Source: CAYRVX01 sp964427875 (GTDB lineage: Bacteria; Planctomycetota; Phycisphaerae; SM23-33). Taken from it: 64,000 bases of DNA. The notes beneath the pieces were generated by a model, which searched no databases, was not told the origin of the DNA, and saw only the letters and a program-made list of their open reading frames with translations. The stretch is taken from contig CAYRVX010000004.1 of assembly GCA_964427875.1 (NCBI GenBank), positions 52,321-116,320 on the forward strand. Reading direction: 5' to 3'. A program made the translations under genes and the position numbers. Shown piece by piece: positions 26,601-34,075 of the stretch (positions within the stretch are counted from its first letter, which is position 1; each line of letters starts with the position of its first letter).

Positions 26601-27603
26601 CGGTCCGGCGGCCGCCTTCTTGGCTGACGAGGTAGTCCTCGGGTGTGAAGTCGCCGGCGAGGTTCCGCACGCGGCGGCCCTCGCCGTCGTTGACGGCGAT
26701 CGTGAAACGCGCCGCGCCGCGGGGGATGACGGCGCGGATCGGGACCGTGCCCGGCAGCTTCGCCGCTTCGTCCACGTATCGCCGAGCCGGGATGCTGCCC
26801 CGCTCCAGCAGCTTTGCATCGCCCCAGGCCCGCTGGGCGGTCCAGTAGAACTCGCGCGACGTATGGCCGGGCTGCATGTTGTCGGCGTAGCGGTGGATCG
26901 GCCAGGTCTTGCCCGTCGGATCGCCCCAGAGGAACTCGTTGCCCAGGCGAAACACCAGCCCCGGGGCGATCGCCGGGACCTGCTTGTAGAGGATCGACCA
27001 GGGGATCCTGATCTCCTGGACGTACCCCTTGCCGCCGGCGTCGATGCGATAGGCCATCCGTGCGCCGCCGCCGAGGTCGGTGCCGCCGGGCTTGGCCCGG
27101 TAGACCGCGGCGTCCTGACCGGCGCGGGAGTCGTTGGGGTTCTTCCAGTACGCCACGTGCATCACGGGCATCTTCTTTGGCGTGAAGTGCCAGGTGGTGA
27201 TCCAGAGCGGCCGGTCCGTGCGAACCCGCATCTGCCAGGAGTCGGACTTCCAACCATCGTTGACGTTGAAGTCGGGGTCCACCGTGCTGTAGGCTGGGGT
27301 CGGGTCTCTCCACTTTGCGGCGAGGTACAGGTGCGCCTTGTCCCACATGGCGGCGGCCTCGACGGAGTACCGCCCGCGGACGGCCTTGTCGGCGAAGACC
27401 CAGATTCGCCCGGAGAAGTCCCAGTCGCTCAGGTCGCCGTCGATCGTGACCTCGCCCGGCGCCGGCACGACGCTCATCCCTTCGTTCTGGCTCTGCCGGC
27501 CGATCATGTTCGTCGATCCGGCGGGCGCGGCGACGGGAATCCAGGCCGATGCGAAGAAGATCAATGCCAATGAGGGATGGAAGCAGCGTCGAAAGAGCGG
27601 CAT
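23611..27603 (-). CDS. Secreted CBM9-like / FlgD-Ig / beta-propeller / CBM9-like protein
   Basis: This 1330-residue protein starts at MPLFRRCFHPSLALIFFASA (27603, GAAAGGA upstream). A signal peptide precedes an N-terminal CBM9-like domain (VTIDGDLSDWDFSG, then EIRIPWSIL and LGNEFLWGD). A FlgD-type Ig-like domain follows (WDCLDDNGRLVAPGAY). The long central region has NHL/propeller-type repeats (AAIAADNDGNIAVADVG, SVAVDSGGRVWVVES). A second CBM9-like domain closes the protein (PPTIDGDPREWRDLP, then RLEAAVPLKALGF). No catalytic residues are recognisable. It is probably an extracellular carbohydrate-binding scaffold. It sits directly upstream of, and on the same strand as, the five-copy array, so a shared task is likely but unproven. 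Confidence 0.75.
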   Translation of the reverse strand: MPLFRRCFHPSLALIFFASAWIPVAAPAGSTNMIGRQSQNEGMSVVPAPGEVTIDGDLSDWDFSGRIWVFADKAVRGRYSVEAAAMWDKAHLYLAAKWRDPTPAYSTVDPDFNVNDGWKSDSWQMRVRTDRPLWITTWHFTPKKMPVMHVAYWKNPNDSRAGQDAAVYRAKPGGTDLGGGARMAYRIDAGGKGYVQEIRIPWSILYKQVPAIAPGLVFRLGNEFLWGDPTGKTWPIHRYADNMQPGHTSREFYWTAQRAWGDAKLLERGSIPARRYVDEAAKLPGTVPIRAVIPRGAARFTIAVNDGEGRRVRNLAGDFTPEDYLVSQEGGRRTVEVKWDCLDDNGRLVAPGAYRTIGLTHEGLAAEYETCFYNPGTPPWRTANGSGSWGADHGAPLRVARAGDWMIVSWPFAEGGSGIIGIDPNGRKRWGEKRGGQLIAADGKYLYAVPSSWHLKKEVLCRFAVKDGAYRAFEMDGKPRPFELPVADVFEGAAPGSVTAMAVRGGRLALAMSAGRIAILDAASAKLLNAFDAADPTALAYDAKGRLYALLGGRLHRIGTKTGKAEAIPTPTLGEPAAIAADNDGNIAVADVGADSQVKVYSPEGKLAYTCGRKGGRPVRGAFDPQAMMRMSSVAVDSGGRVWVVESWNYPRRVSVWGPDGKLVRDYIGNTGYAGTGCYLHDQDPSLAYCGPIEIKLDRAHRTWNVSRILWLPDREKGECFGIQTGSAVHPQRFTSDAGGKRREYLYAHDPRDGGGQVVYMERGGHWQPVAAVCLVGHVSGRFNRSGQIVEEPDGQFKDLNAKDGVFWSDRNADGRVQRSECEIVRTERPGELVGSKKRVSHGEPALSLHNGWGGRIGTDLTFYTDGLIRYRPVGFTDDGAPIYGTKGMERFGPDDRGDLVPVPEEDLLLCVSFKNYADRTTGVLGIDTRTGKLLWSYPNCFPGVHGSHRATMPECGLVIGPLKICGVAKVSRGIGRVFVMRGNLGEDFFMTTDGLYVGAMFQDGRLPGESLPAKEASLRGMPMEAFSHGSEPFNGWFGRQGDGKIRMTCGFAREAAMILEVKGLETIRRFKGPDVVLDQKTILKADAENGARALAAAKPKTYTVRRMASPPTIDGDPREWRDLPTMGIDRQRQPARTTARIAYDSANLYVLFDVADASPWRNEGRDYTRLFKTGDAVDVQLATRGGAEKRRDPAAGDVRIVLAQLDGKPAAVLMRPIDPGAPKDKRVKYHSPVADKVFDRVEVLADAKVAVRVQSGRYRLEAAVPLKALGFAAKAGLKLRGDVGVIASDSQGTVNTARTYWANPHTNLVSDLPHEAWLYPQAWGELLFE

Positions 27604-27675
27604 GAACGGTCCTTTCAGAAGAGCGGCCGAGAAGCCGTTCCTGAAACGGCGAATCGGGCTCACCATCGCGCAACG

Positions 27676-27705
27676 ATAGCATCGGTCCTGCCGCGCCGCT
27701 GTCAA
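27676..27705 (-). promoter_or_regulatory. Possible promoter for the CBM9/propeller gene
   Basis: On the minus strand a perfect TTGACA (complement of 27700-27705) precedes TGCTAT (27676-27681) by 18 nt. The -35 is strong and the -10 weak. The implied leader to the ATG at 27603 is about 65 nt. Confidence 0.35.
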
Positions 27706-27844
27706 GGGCGATCCCGAATGGACGGTTTGCGATGGTCCAACGGCCTTGCACGTACCGCTTGCAGGTGGGATGATGAAGTCATGACGAGCCGCGATCGGCG
27801 CGGGCGTGTGGGCCGCAAACTCTGTCGATGGGAACCCGCGGGAA

Positions 27845-28408
27845 ATGCTGGCCTTCAACATCGGATGGCAGGAGGTGCTGATTATCATCCTCTTCCTGCT
27901 GGGGATCGTGGTGATTCCCCTTCCCGGAAGATGGATGCGCCGTGCCGCCCGCAAGCCGCTGCGCTGGTCGGCGGACTTCCTGGCTGCTCCGATTGCGACC
28001 ATCCACGAGGTCACGGAGGCGTTCTTCTGCTCCTATCCGGGAGGCGAGTACACGCTGGAGGGAAAGGAGCGGTTCCGCCTGACGTTCCGCCGCGGCCCGC
28101 CGCCGCGGGAGGATGACGGCCAGATCGTCCTGTCGCTTCGCGGCGACGATCCGACCGACCAACTGCCGGTGGTGCTGCGCGTGCTTTTCCAGCCGCGGGC
28201 CGACGCGCTGTTGATCACGGTGAAGCACGAGGTCCGCGCCGCGAAGTCCGTGGGCACGGCCACGCGGAAGAAGCTGGCGGCGATCTTCCGCCACGAAGTC
28301 CGGGACTTCCGCACGTACCTGCGGGAGAACTTCGGGTCGCCCGAGTCCTTTGGGGACCCGGCCGGCCGGCCGACCAAACGCATCACCGCCAAGCGAAGGG
28401 ACGACTGA
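27845..28408 (+). CDS. Single-span membrane protein with TatA-like N-terminus
   Basis: The 187-residue reading starts at MLAFNIGWQEVLIIILFLLG; a GTG 13 codons upstream is the alternative. The first 35 residues follow the TatA/TatE pattern: a short N-terminus, IG..E, one hydrophobic helix, then a proline and a basic amphipathic stretch (PLPGRWMRRAARK). The remainder is not TatA. It is a soluble alpha/beta region with TLEGKERFRLTFRR, VVLRVLFQPRADALLITVKH and a basic C-terminus (RITAKRRDD). The GC-rich strand opposite is open too, but the membrane helix makes this frame convincing. Function unknown. It is convergent with the downstream glycosidase gene, 2 nt apart. Confidence 0.55.
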   Translation: MLAFNIGWQEVLIIILFLLGIVVIPLPGRWMRRAARKPLRWSADFLAAPIATIHEVTEAFFCSYPGGEYTLEGKERFRLTFRRGPPPREDDGQIVLSLRGDDPTDQLPVVLRVLFQPRADALLITVKHEVRAAKSVGTATRKKLAAIFRHEVRDFRTYLRENFGSPESFGDPAGRPTKRITAKRRDD

Positions 28409-28410
28409 GG

Positions 28411-31167
28411 TCATCTCTCCGGCCGGGCTAGCCGGCAGGAGTCGGCGAGCCGCGTCGCGGAGATCGATCGGGCGACGACGTAAACCGGTGAGGACGTGAG
28501 CCTCCGGACGCCGGGCTCGACTCGCCGTCCGACGATGTCGTACAGCTCGGCCGCGGCGGGGGGAGCGAGGCGGCAGTTCTCTCCCGCGAGATCGGGATCG
28601 ACCCAGGCGACGACGACGGCCCGCTCGCCGCAGTCGAAGGCGCAGGCATGGACGCCCTCTGCGGGCGCCGCGAGGCGCCTGGCGAACCGGGGGCGGGGGC
28701 CCAGGATGCCGGCCATCGCCGCCTGGGCGGCGAAGACCTTTCGCGGAAGCCCCGCGCAGCCGAGAAGACAGCACTCCAACTGCGGGCGGTTGACCTCGCC
28801 GCTGGCCCCGGAGTGATAGAAGACCTTCTCGGCTCCGGAGGCGAGCATGACGGCGGCGAATCGGACACAGTAGTCCGCGCACTGGCGTTCGTCGCGCAGC
28901 AGCCGGGCCGCCGCCCAGCCGGTGGCGCCCACGAACGGCTCCCAGGGCAGCTCGTCGGCCGCGTAGTAGGAGTACTCGGTGATCCAGATGGGCCGGACCT
29001 TTCCGCGGGCGTGCATCCGGCGGCGAAGCTCGGCCATCGGCTCGATGTATGTCTCGGGCAGCGCCTTGCCGGGGTACATGTGCAGGTTCAGGACGTCGAT
29101 GTGGTCGAGGCCGCCGGCGGCGAGGAACTCGCTCATCAGCAGCCGGGGCCCGCCGGCGATCCCGCCGATCACGCGGCACTTCGGGTCCGCCCGCTTCATG
29201 GCGGCGTGGGCGACCTTGAGCAGGCGGACGTAGTCGCCGACGCTGTACGCCGCGCCGGGAAGGCCCTTGCTCGCCGACGGCAGGGCGTAGTTCGTGAAGA
29301 CCGGCTCGTTGAGGAACTCCCACACGCTGACCCGCCCGGCGCAGTGCCGGACGCACTTCTCGATGTACTCGCCCAGGAGCTCCGGGTCCTTCGGGGCGTA
29401 GGCCATCCGCAGCCGGTTGCCGGGATAGCCCTTCGTCGCGACGGACTTCGGGGCCGTTGAGGCCCAGTTCGACGAGGGGAACGGCGGAAGCAGGCAGGCC
29501 TGTCTCATCCCCGTCGCCAGGACGCGGTTGACTTGAGCGTCGGCGACGGCCGGGTCAAAGCGGCCTCGCCGCGGCTCGACGTGCTGCCACTTCCAGGACC
29601 AGTCTCTCGCCCACACGACGCCGGCGCTTCTCAGGAGCCGACACAGTGCCGCCGTCGGCGGCGCGTGGTTGATGCCGAACGGCGAGTCGGCGTGCTCGTA
29701 TCGCTGGATGACGGCCAGACGCATGCGCCGCCTGCGCAGCACGCCGCCGCGGCAGGAGAACTTCAGCAGGTAGTATCCCGGGTCGGAGAGCTTCAGCGGC
29801 CAGGGCGTCCGCGCCGAATCGCCGGCAGCGATCGCCAGGCCCTGCGGCGCCAGAGAGGCGGTCTTGCCGAAGAAGTCCTCCGCCTCCGCCTCCAGCCGCA
29901 CGGTGACGTCGCGAGTGGTCTCGTTGCGGCCGCCGACGATGAGCTTCACCGGCTCGCCGAGGAAGAAGACGTTGCCGAATCGGCCCGTCTCCAGGCCGAT
30001 CTCCACCGCCTCGCGCACGGCGAAGTCGGTGGCGGCGTCGCCGGATTCCAACTGGACCGCGTCGATCCAGACGGTGGCGGCGCCGTCCTTTTCGGCCAGG
30101 TCCGGCCCGACGGCGACGAACAGGTAGTCGCGAGCGGCCGTGACTGAAAGTGAAAACCGCCGCCACTTCTCCGAGAGGACGACCTGCTTCGTTTGATGAA
30201 TGGGCCATCCGCCCGGGTCGCACTGGCGGACGAACAGCTTGCCGGCCGCGCCGTTGCGGCTGGCTCGCAGGTGCACCGACAGCGTGTAGGTCTTCCCCCT
30301 CTGCACCTCGACCCAGCCGAGGTTGGCCGCCAGCGGGGCGCTCTGCACGACGCGGACCGGATCGAAGTAGTCGAAGTGGTCGATCTCCGTCTTGCCGCCG
30401 CCCAGGTCGATCCGCAGACAGTGGCTGCCGTGAACGCCCCGGGCCGCGACCACCCGGCCGAAAAGCCCCGACATGTTCCCCCAGCCGACGGGTTTGCCGA
30501 GCGAGGCCCAGCCGTCCCGCCCGCACTCAAACGAAGCGTTGGGCAGCAGGTTCTTGCCGCCGGCCGGCTCGATCCGTCGCGTGAAGGCCCTTTGCAGGTT
30601 CCGGACGGGCACGATCCGCACGTCGTCGACCCACAGCGTGCCGGTCTCCGTGAACCAGAATTGAAGGCGGCTGCTCGCGCGGACCGTACGGGAAGCGGTG
30701 AAGAAGACCTCGAACCTGCGCCACGACCGGGCGACGGCAAAGCCGGTTTGCAGGCCGCAGTTCGTCCAGTTCGACGTGTCGGATATCGCCGCGCGGACGT
30801 ATCGGCTGCGCAGGCCCTCGGCGCGCAGCCAGCATGAGAAGCGATACATCTGCCCCTTCTTCAGCGCCACCTTGCCGACCTGCGCGAGCATCGCGTGGCT
30901 GGACGGGCCGCGGTGCGAGTACGACGAGCAGTGCAGCTCGGCGCAGCTTTTGCCGACTTTCCCCGCCGCGGCGGAGAGCTTCTGTTTGACGGCCTCGTCG
31001 CCGGCGGCCGCCCATTCGGCGGGGACGCCGCCGCGCAGCTCCTCGAACGAGCCGTTGGCGACGACACTGGCGCCGTTCGGCGCGCCCGCCGCCGCGCCAG
31101 CGGCCCCGAGGAACAGCACGACCGCCGGTGCCGAGGCAAGGCACCTCATCGTCCGGTACGGTTTCAT
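28411..31167 (-). CDS. Secreted clan GH-A-type glycosidase with carbohydrate-binding domains
   Basis: This 918-residue protein starts at MKPYRTMRCLASAP, with GGAGGAGA upstream. A signal peptide is followed by two jelly-roll CBM4/9-like domains, each opening with the typical phrase (VVANGSFEELRGGVPAEW; LLPNASFECGRDGW). A linker strand domain comes next, then a TIM barrel beginning FGINHAPP. WEFLNEP gives the acid/base Glu (about residue 621) and WITEYSYY the nucleophile (about 731). The spacing and motifs fit GH39/GH5-like retaining enzymes of clan GH-A. A short beta domain ends the protein; no sorting tail is seen. It is likely a secreted glycosidase on an unknown beta-linked polysaccharide. 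Confidence 0.75.
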   Translation of the reverse strand: MKPYRTMRCLASAPAVVLFLGAAGAAAGAPNGASVVANGSFEELRGGVPAEWAAAGDEAVKQKLSAAAGKVGKSCAELHCSSYSHRGPSSHAMLAQVGKVALKKGQMYRFSCWLRAEGLRSRYVRAAISDTSNWTNCGLQTGFAVARSWRRFEVFFTASRTVRASSRLQFWFTETGTLWVDDVRIVPVRNLQRAFTRRIEPAGGKNLLPNASFECGRDGWASLGKPVGWGNMSGLFGRVVAARGVHGSHCLRIDLGGGKTEIDHFDYFDPVRVVQSAPLAANLGWVEVQRGKTYTLSVHLRASRNGAAGKLFVRQCDPGGWPIHQTKQVVLSEKWRRFSLSVTAARDYLFVAVGPDLAEKDGAATVWIDAVQLESGDAATDFAVREAVEIGLETGRFGNVFFLGEPVKLIVGGRNETTRDVTVRLEAEAEDFFGKTASLAPQGLAIAAGDSARTPWPLKLSDPGYYLLKFSCRGGVLRRRRMRLAVIQRYEHADSPFGINHAPPTAALCRLLRSAGVVWARDWSWKWQHVEPRRGRFDPAVADAQVNRVLATGMRQACLLPPFPSSNWASTAPKSVATKGYPGNRLRMAYAPKDPELLGEYIEKCVRHCAGRVSVWEFLNEPVFTNYALPSASKGLPGAAYSVGDYVRLLKVAHAAMKRADPKCRVIGGIAGGPRLLMSEFLAAGGLDHIDVLNLHMYPGKALPETYIEPMAELRRRMHARGKVRPIWITEYSYYAADELPWEPFVGATGWAAARLLRDERQCADYCVRFAAVMLASGAEKVFYHSGASGEVNRPQLECCLLGCAGLPRKVFAAQAAMAGILGPRPRFARRLAAPAEGVHACAFDCGERAVVVAWVDPDLAGENCRLAPPAAAELYDIVGRRVEPGVRRLTSSPVYVVARSISATRLADSCRLARPER

Positions 31168-31189
31168 TGCTCCATCTCCTCCCGGGACG

Positions 31190-31218
31190 ATGCTACTGCC
31201 GACGGCCGGCGGGGGCAA
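31190..31218 (-). promoter_or_regulatory. Weak promoter candidate for the clan GH-A gene
   Basis: Minus-strand TTGCCC (31213-31218) and TAGCAT (31190-31195) are separated by 17 nt. Each matches consensus at four of six positions. Transcription would start just upstream of the strong ribosome site. Confidence 0.3.
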
Positions 31219-31375
31219 GCGCGGGTCAATCGGCCCGGCGCATTTCCGGGGAAAGACTTGCAGACCGGGGCCCCGAGGCGATACAGTCCGCGGGGAAACG
31301 CCCGCTGCCTGGAAGGACGGCGCGGGCCGTCGAAGCGACCTTTATGCGACCACTATGCAGGAGGAGGGCGGACCG

Positions 31376-32245
31376 GTGTCTGCCAGTCAACTGAAAATCC
31401 ACGTTCGACCGCAGTTGAAGAACACGCGCATGATCCTCGGGCTCTCCGGCTGGATGGACGGCGGGGACGTGTCCACCGGGACGGTCGAATGCCTCGTGAC
31501 CAAACTCCAGGCGGAAGATCTCGCCGAGATGCAGCCGGAGGACTTCTATCTCTACAGTTTTCCCGGCTCGATGGAGGTGTCGGCGATGTTTCGGCCGTAT
31601 TGCAGGATCGAGGACGGGATGGTCCGGGAGTTCCAGCCGGCGTCGAACACCTTCTACTACGACGAGGACAACCGCCTGGTCCTCTTCAAGGGCAAGGAGC
31701 CGAACTTCCGGTGGCGGGACTACGCCGATTGCGTCTTCGCCGTGGCGTCGGAATTCGACGTCAAGGAGATCTACTTCATCGGCTCCGTGGCGGGCGTCGT
31801 GCCGCACACGAGGAAGCCCCGGCTGTTCAGCTCGATCTCCCTGGAGCCCATGAAGGGCCGACTGGCGGCCTACGGGGTGCGGTTCAGCAACTACGCCGGG
31901 CCGGCCGGCATCGCCACCTTCATGACGACCGTTGCCGCCGACAGGGGGCTGCCCATGGCCACGCTGGTCGCGGAGATCCCCGCCTACATCCAGGGGCGAA
32001 ACCCTCGCTGCATCGAGGCCGTCACGCGACACCTGGTCGCCGTGCTGGACCTGCAGATCCACGTGGACGATCTTCGAACCGTCAGCGATGCCTTCGAGCG
32101 TCGACTGAACGAGCTCGTCGCCAAGCGCCCGGAACTGGCCGAGCTGATCCACAAGCTCGAAAGCGACTACGACAGCGAGATCTTCGACACGCAGATGGGC
32201 GACCTGAAGGACTGGCTCCAGGAGCAGGGAATAAGACTGGACTAG
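31376..32245 (+). CDS. PAC2 family protein
   Basis: The 289-residue reading starts at GTG 31376, 4 nt after a very strong ribosome site (GGAGGAGGGCGG); an ATG at 31355 would add seven residues. The N-terminal part has the PAC2 (proteasome assembly chaperone) pattern: MILGLSGWMDGGDVSTG, then YSFPGSMEV, and a central ASEFDVKEIYFIGSVAGVVPH strand-helix. The C-terminal helical extension ends LKDWLQEQGIRLD. Bacterial PAC2 proteins have no agreed function and are common in genomes without proteasomes. It is followed after 4 nt by the flavin oxidoreductase gene, so the two are probably co-expressed. Confidence 0.7.
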   Translation: MSASQLKIHVRPQLKNTRMILGLSGWMDGGDVSTGTVECLVTKLQAEDLAEMQPEDFYLYSFPGSMEVSAMFRPYCRIEDGMVREFQPASNTFYYDEDNRLVLFKGKEPNFRWRDYADCVFAVASEFDVKEIYFIGSVAGVVPHTRKPRLFSSISLEPMKGRLAAYGVRFSNYAGPAGIATFMTTVAADRGLPMATLVAEIPAYIQGRNPRCIEAVTRHLVAVLDLQIHVDDLRTVSDAFERRLNELVAKRPELAELIHKLESDYDSEIFDTQMGDLKDWLQEQGIRLD

Positions 32246-32249
32246 GGTA

Positions 32250-33224
32250 GTGGATATCTCATATCCCGAGATCTTCTCGACGTTGCGGATCCGGGGCGCC
32301 CAACTCCGCAATCGCGTGGTGTCTCCGCCGATGTACCAGGTTCGCCCGACCCTCTCGCCGGAGGGGATTGCCTGGCACCGCCGCTTCGCCGCCGGCGGGG
32401 CTGGAATGGTCATCGTCGAGGGCACGAGCGTGCGGCGGCTGGCGGAGAAGCGCACGGCCGAAGACCTCCGCCCTCTGGTTGACGCGATCCGGGGGGAAGG
32501 GGCGGCCGCGGGGATCCAGTTGTTCCCGGTCATCTCCGACGAGCCGGCCGATCCGACGTCGCCCACGCGCGAGCAGATCGAGAAGCTGATCGACGATTTC
32601 GGCCGCGCCGCCGTCGTGTGCCGCGACGCGGGCTTCGACGCCGTCGAGCCGCACGGGGCCCACGGGTTCCTGCTGAATCAGTTCTTCATGCCCGACAAGA
32701 ACCGCCGGAGCGACGAGTACGGCGGGTCGCTGGAGAACCGCTGTCGCCTGGCCGTGCGGATCGTCGAGCGAATCCGCCGGGCGGCGGGTGACGGGCTGGT
32801 GATCTGCTATCGCCACACGCCCGTGGGCGAGGCGTACACGATCGAGGACAGCCTCGTGCTGGCGGAGGGGCTGATCGCCGCCGGCCTGGACGTGCTGGAC
32901 GTCTCCCCGGCGCGGGACGAGCAGGTAGCGGACCTTGCGGCGAGGTTCAAGCGCCGTTTCGACGTTCCCGTCATCGCCGTCGGTGGGATGGAAGCCCCCG
33001 CCGCGGCGGCCGAGGCGATCCGCCGGGGCCGCTGCGACCTGATAGCCGTCGGCCGCCAGCTCATCGCCGATGCCCAGTGGCCGAACAAGGTCCGCGAAGG
33101 GCGCCTCGACGAGATCGTCGGCTGCACGAAGTGTGACGAGGGCTGCTTCGGAAACATCCACGAGGGCAAACCCGCCGTGTGCGTGCAGTGGCCGGAGGGC
33201 GAGCTGGCGCGCTTCGTGCGGTAG
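32250..33224 (+). CDS. Old yellow enzyme-type flavin oxidoreductase with Fe-S motif, lacking the reductase tail
   Basis: This 324-residue protein starts at GTG 32250. The TIM barrel has the family signatures: RNRVVSPPM near the start, EPHGAHGFLLNQFFMPDKN, then SDEYGGSLENRCRL and the phosphate-binding VIAVGGM and DLIAVGRQLIAD. At the end it keeps the four-cysteine 4Fe-4S pattern of 2,4-dienoyl-CoA reductase-like enzymes (CTKCDEGC plus VCVQWP; C-x2-C-x3-C-x11-C). The protein then stops, without the FAD/NAD(P)H domains of the 650-residue relatives. It would need another electron donor. It probably reduces an alpha,beta-unsaturated compound. It forms a run with PAC2 and the SDR. Confidence 0.8.
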   Translation: MDISYPEIFSTLRIRGAQLRNRVVSPPMYQVRPTLSPEGIAWHRRFAAGGAGMVIVEGTSVRRLAEKRTAEDLRPLVDAIRGEGAAAGIQLFPVISDEPADPTSPTREQIEKLIDDFGRAAVVCRDAGFDAVEPHGAHGFLLNQFFMPDKNRRSDEYGGSLENRCRLAVRIVERIRRAAGDGLVICYRHTPVGEAYTIEDSLVLAEGLIAAGLDVLDVSPARDEQVADLAARFKRRFDVPVIAVGGMEAPAAAAEAIRRGRCDLIAVGRQLIADAQWPNKVREGRLDEIVGCTKCDEGCFGNIHEGKPAVCVQWPEGELARFVR

Positions 33225-33283
33225 GGCGGGGCCCGTTGCTTCGGCGGCGGGAGGATCGGCTCGCGCCGTAAGGAGCCGCAGCG

Positions 33284-34051
33284 ATGAGCAAGGACCTGTT
33301 CGATCTGACCGGCCGTCTCGCCCTGGTGACGGGTTCCAGCCGGGGTCTCGGCAACGTCATCGCCGGCGGGCTTGCGGCCGCCGGGGCCACCGTCTGTCTG
33401 AACGGGCGGGACGAGGAGAAGCTGTCCCGCGCCGTGGCCGAAATGACCGGCGCCGGGCTCGACGCCCACGGGGCCGCGTTCGACGTAACCGACGCCGCGC
33501 GGATTCGCACCGCCGTCTCCGGGCTCGAAGAGGCCATCGGCCCCGTTGACGTGTTGGTGAACAACGCCGGCATCAACCTGCGCGGGGCGCTGGAGGACGT
33601 AGACGTCGATGTCTGGCGAGAGGTGCTGGACACCAACCTGACCGGCGTGCTGCTGGTCACGCAGCGGATCGTCAAGGGCATGATCGAGCGGCGGCGCGGG
33701 AAGATCATCAACGTCTGCTCGCTGATGAGCGAGCTGGGGCGCGAGACCACGGGCCCGTACGCGGCCAGCAAGGGCGGGCTGAAGATGCTCACCCGCGCGA
33801 TGGCCACCGAGTGGGCCCGCCACAACATCCAGATCAACGGGATCGGCCCGGGGTACTTCGCCACGGAGATGACCCGCCCCCTCGTCCGGGACGAGCAGTT
33901 CAACGCGTGGATCACTTCGCGCACGCCGGCGGGGCGGTGGGGCGACCCGGCCGAGCTTATCGGCCCGGCCGTCTTCCTCGCCTCGGCGGCCTCGAACTTC
34001 GTCAACGGCCAGGTCCTCTACGTCGACGGGGGGATCCTGGCTGCGCTGTGA
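33284..34051 (+). CDS. Short-chain dehydrogenase/reductase, gluconate 5-dehydrogenase-like
   Basis: This 255-residue classical SDR begins after AAGGAG. The cofactor motif is VTGSSRGLGNVIA (TGxxxGxG), the NNAG motif is VDVLVNNAGIN, and the catalytic set is Asn in LDTNLTG, Ser in INVCSLMS and YAASKGG. The C-terminal WGDPAELIGPAVFLASAAS and VDGGILAAL match 2-dehydro-3-deoxygluconate or gluconate 5-dehydrogenase-like enzymes. It most likely works in sugar acid metabolism, but the substrate cannot be fixed from sequence. It lies 59 nt after the flavin enzyme on the same strand. Confidence 0.85.
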   Translation: MSKDLFDLTGRLALVTGSSRGLGNVIAGGLAAAGATVCLNGRDEEKLSRAVAEMTGAGLDAHGAAFDVTDAARIRTAVSGLEEAIGPVDVLVNNAGINLRGALEDVDVDVWREVLDTNLTGVLLVTQRIVKGMIERRRGKIINVCSLMSELGRETTGPYAASKGGLKMLTRAMATEWARHNIQINGIGPGYFATEMTRPLVRDEQFNAWITSRTPAGRWGDPAELIGPAVFLASAASNFVNGQVLYVDGGILAAL

Positions 34052-34075
34052 GGAGGGAGGTCGCGGCGGTGTTGC

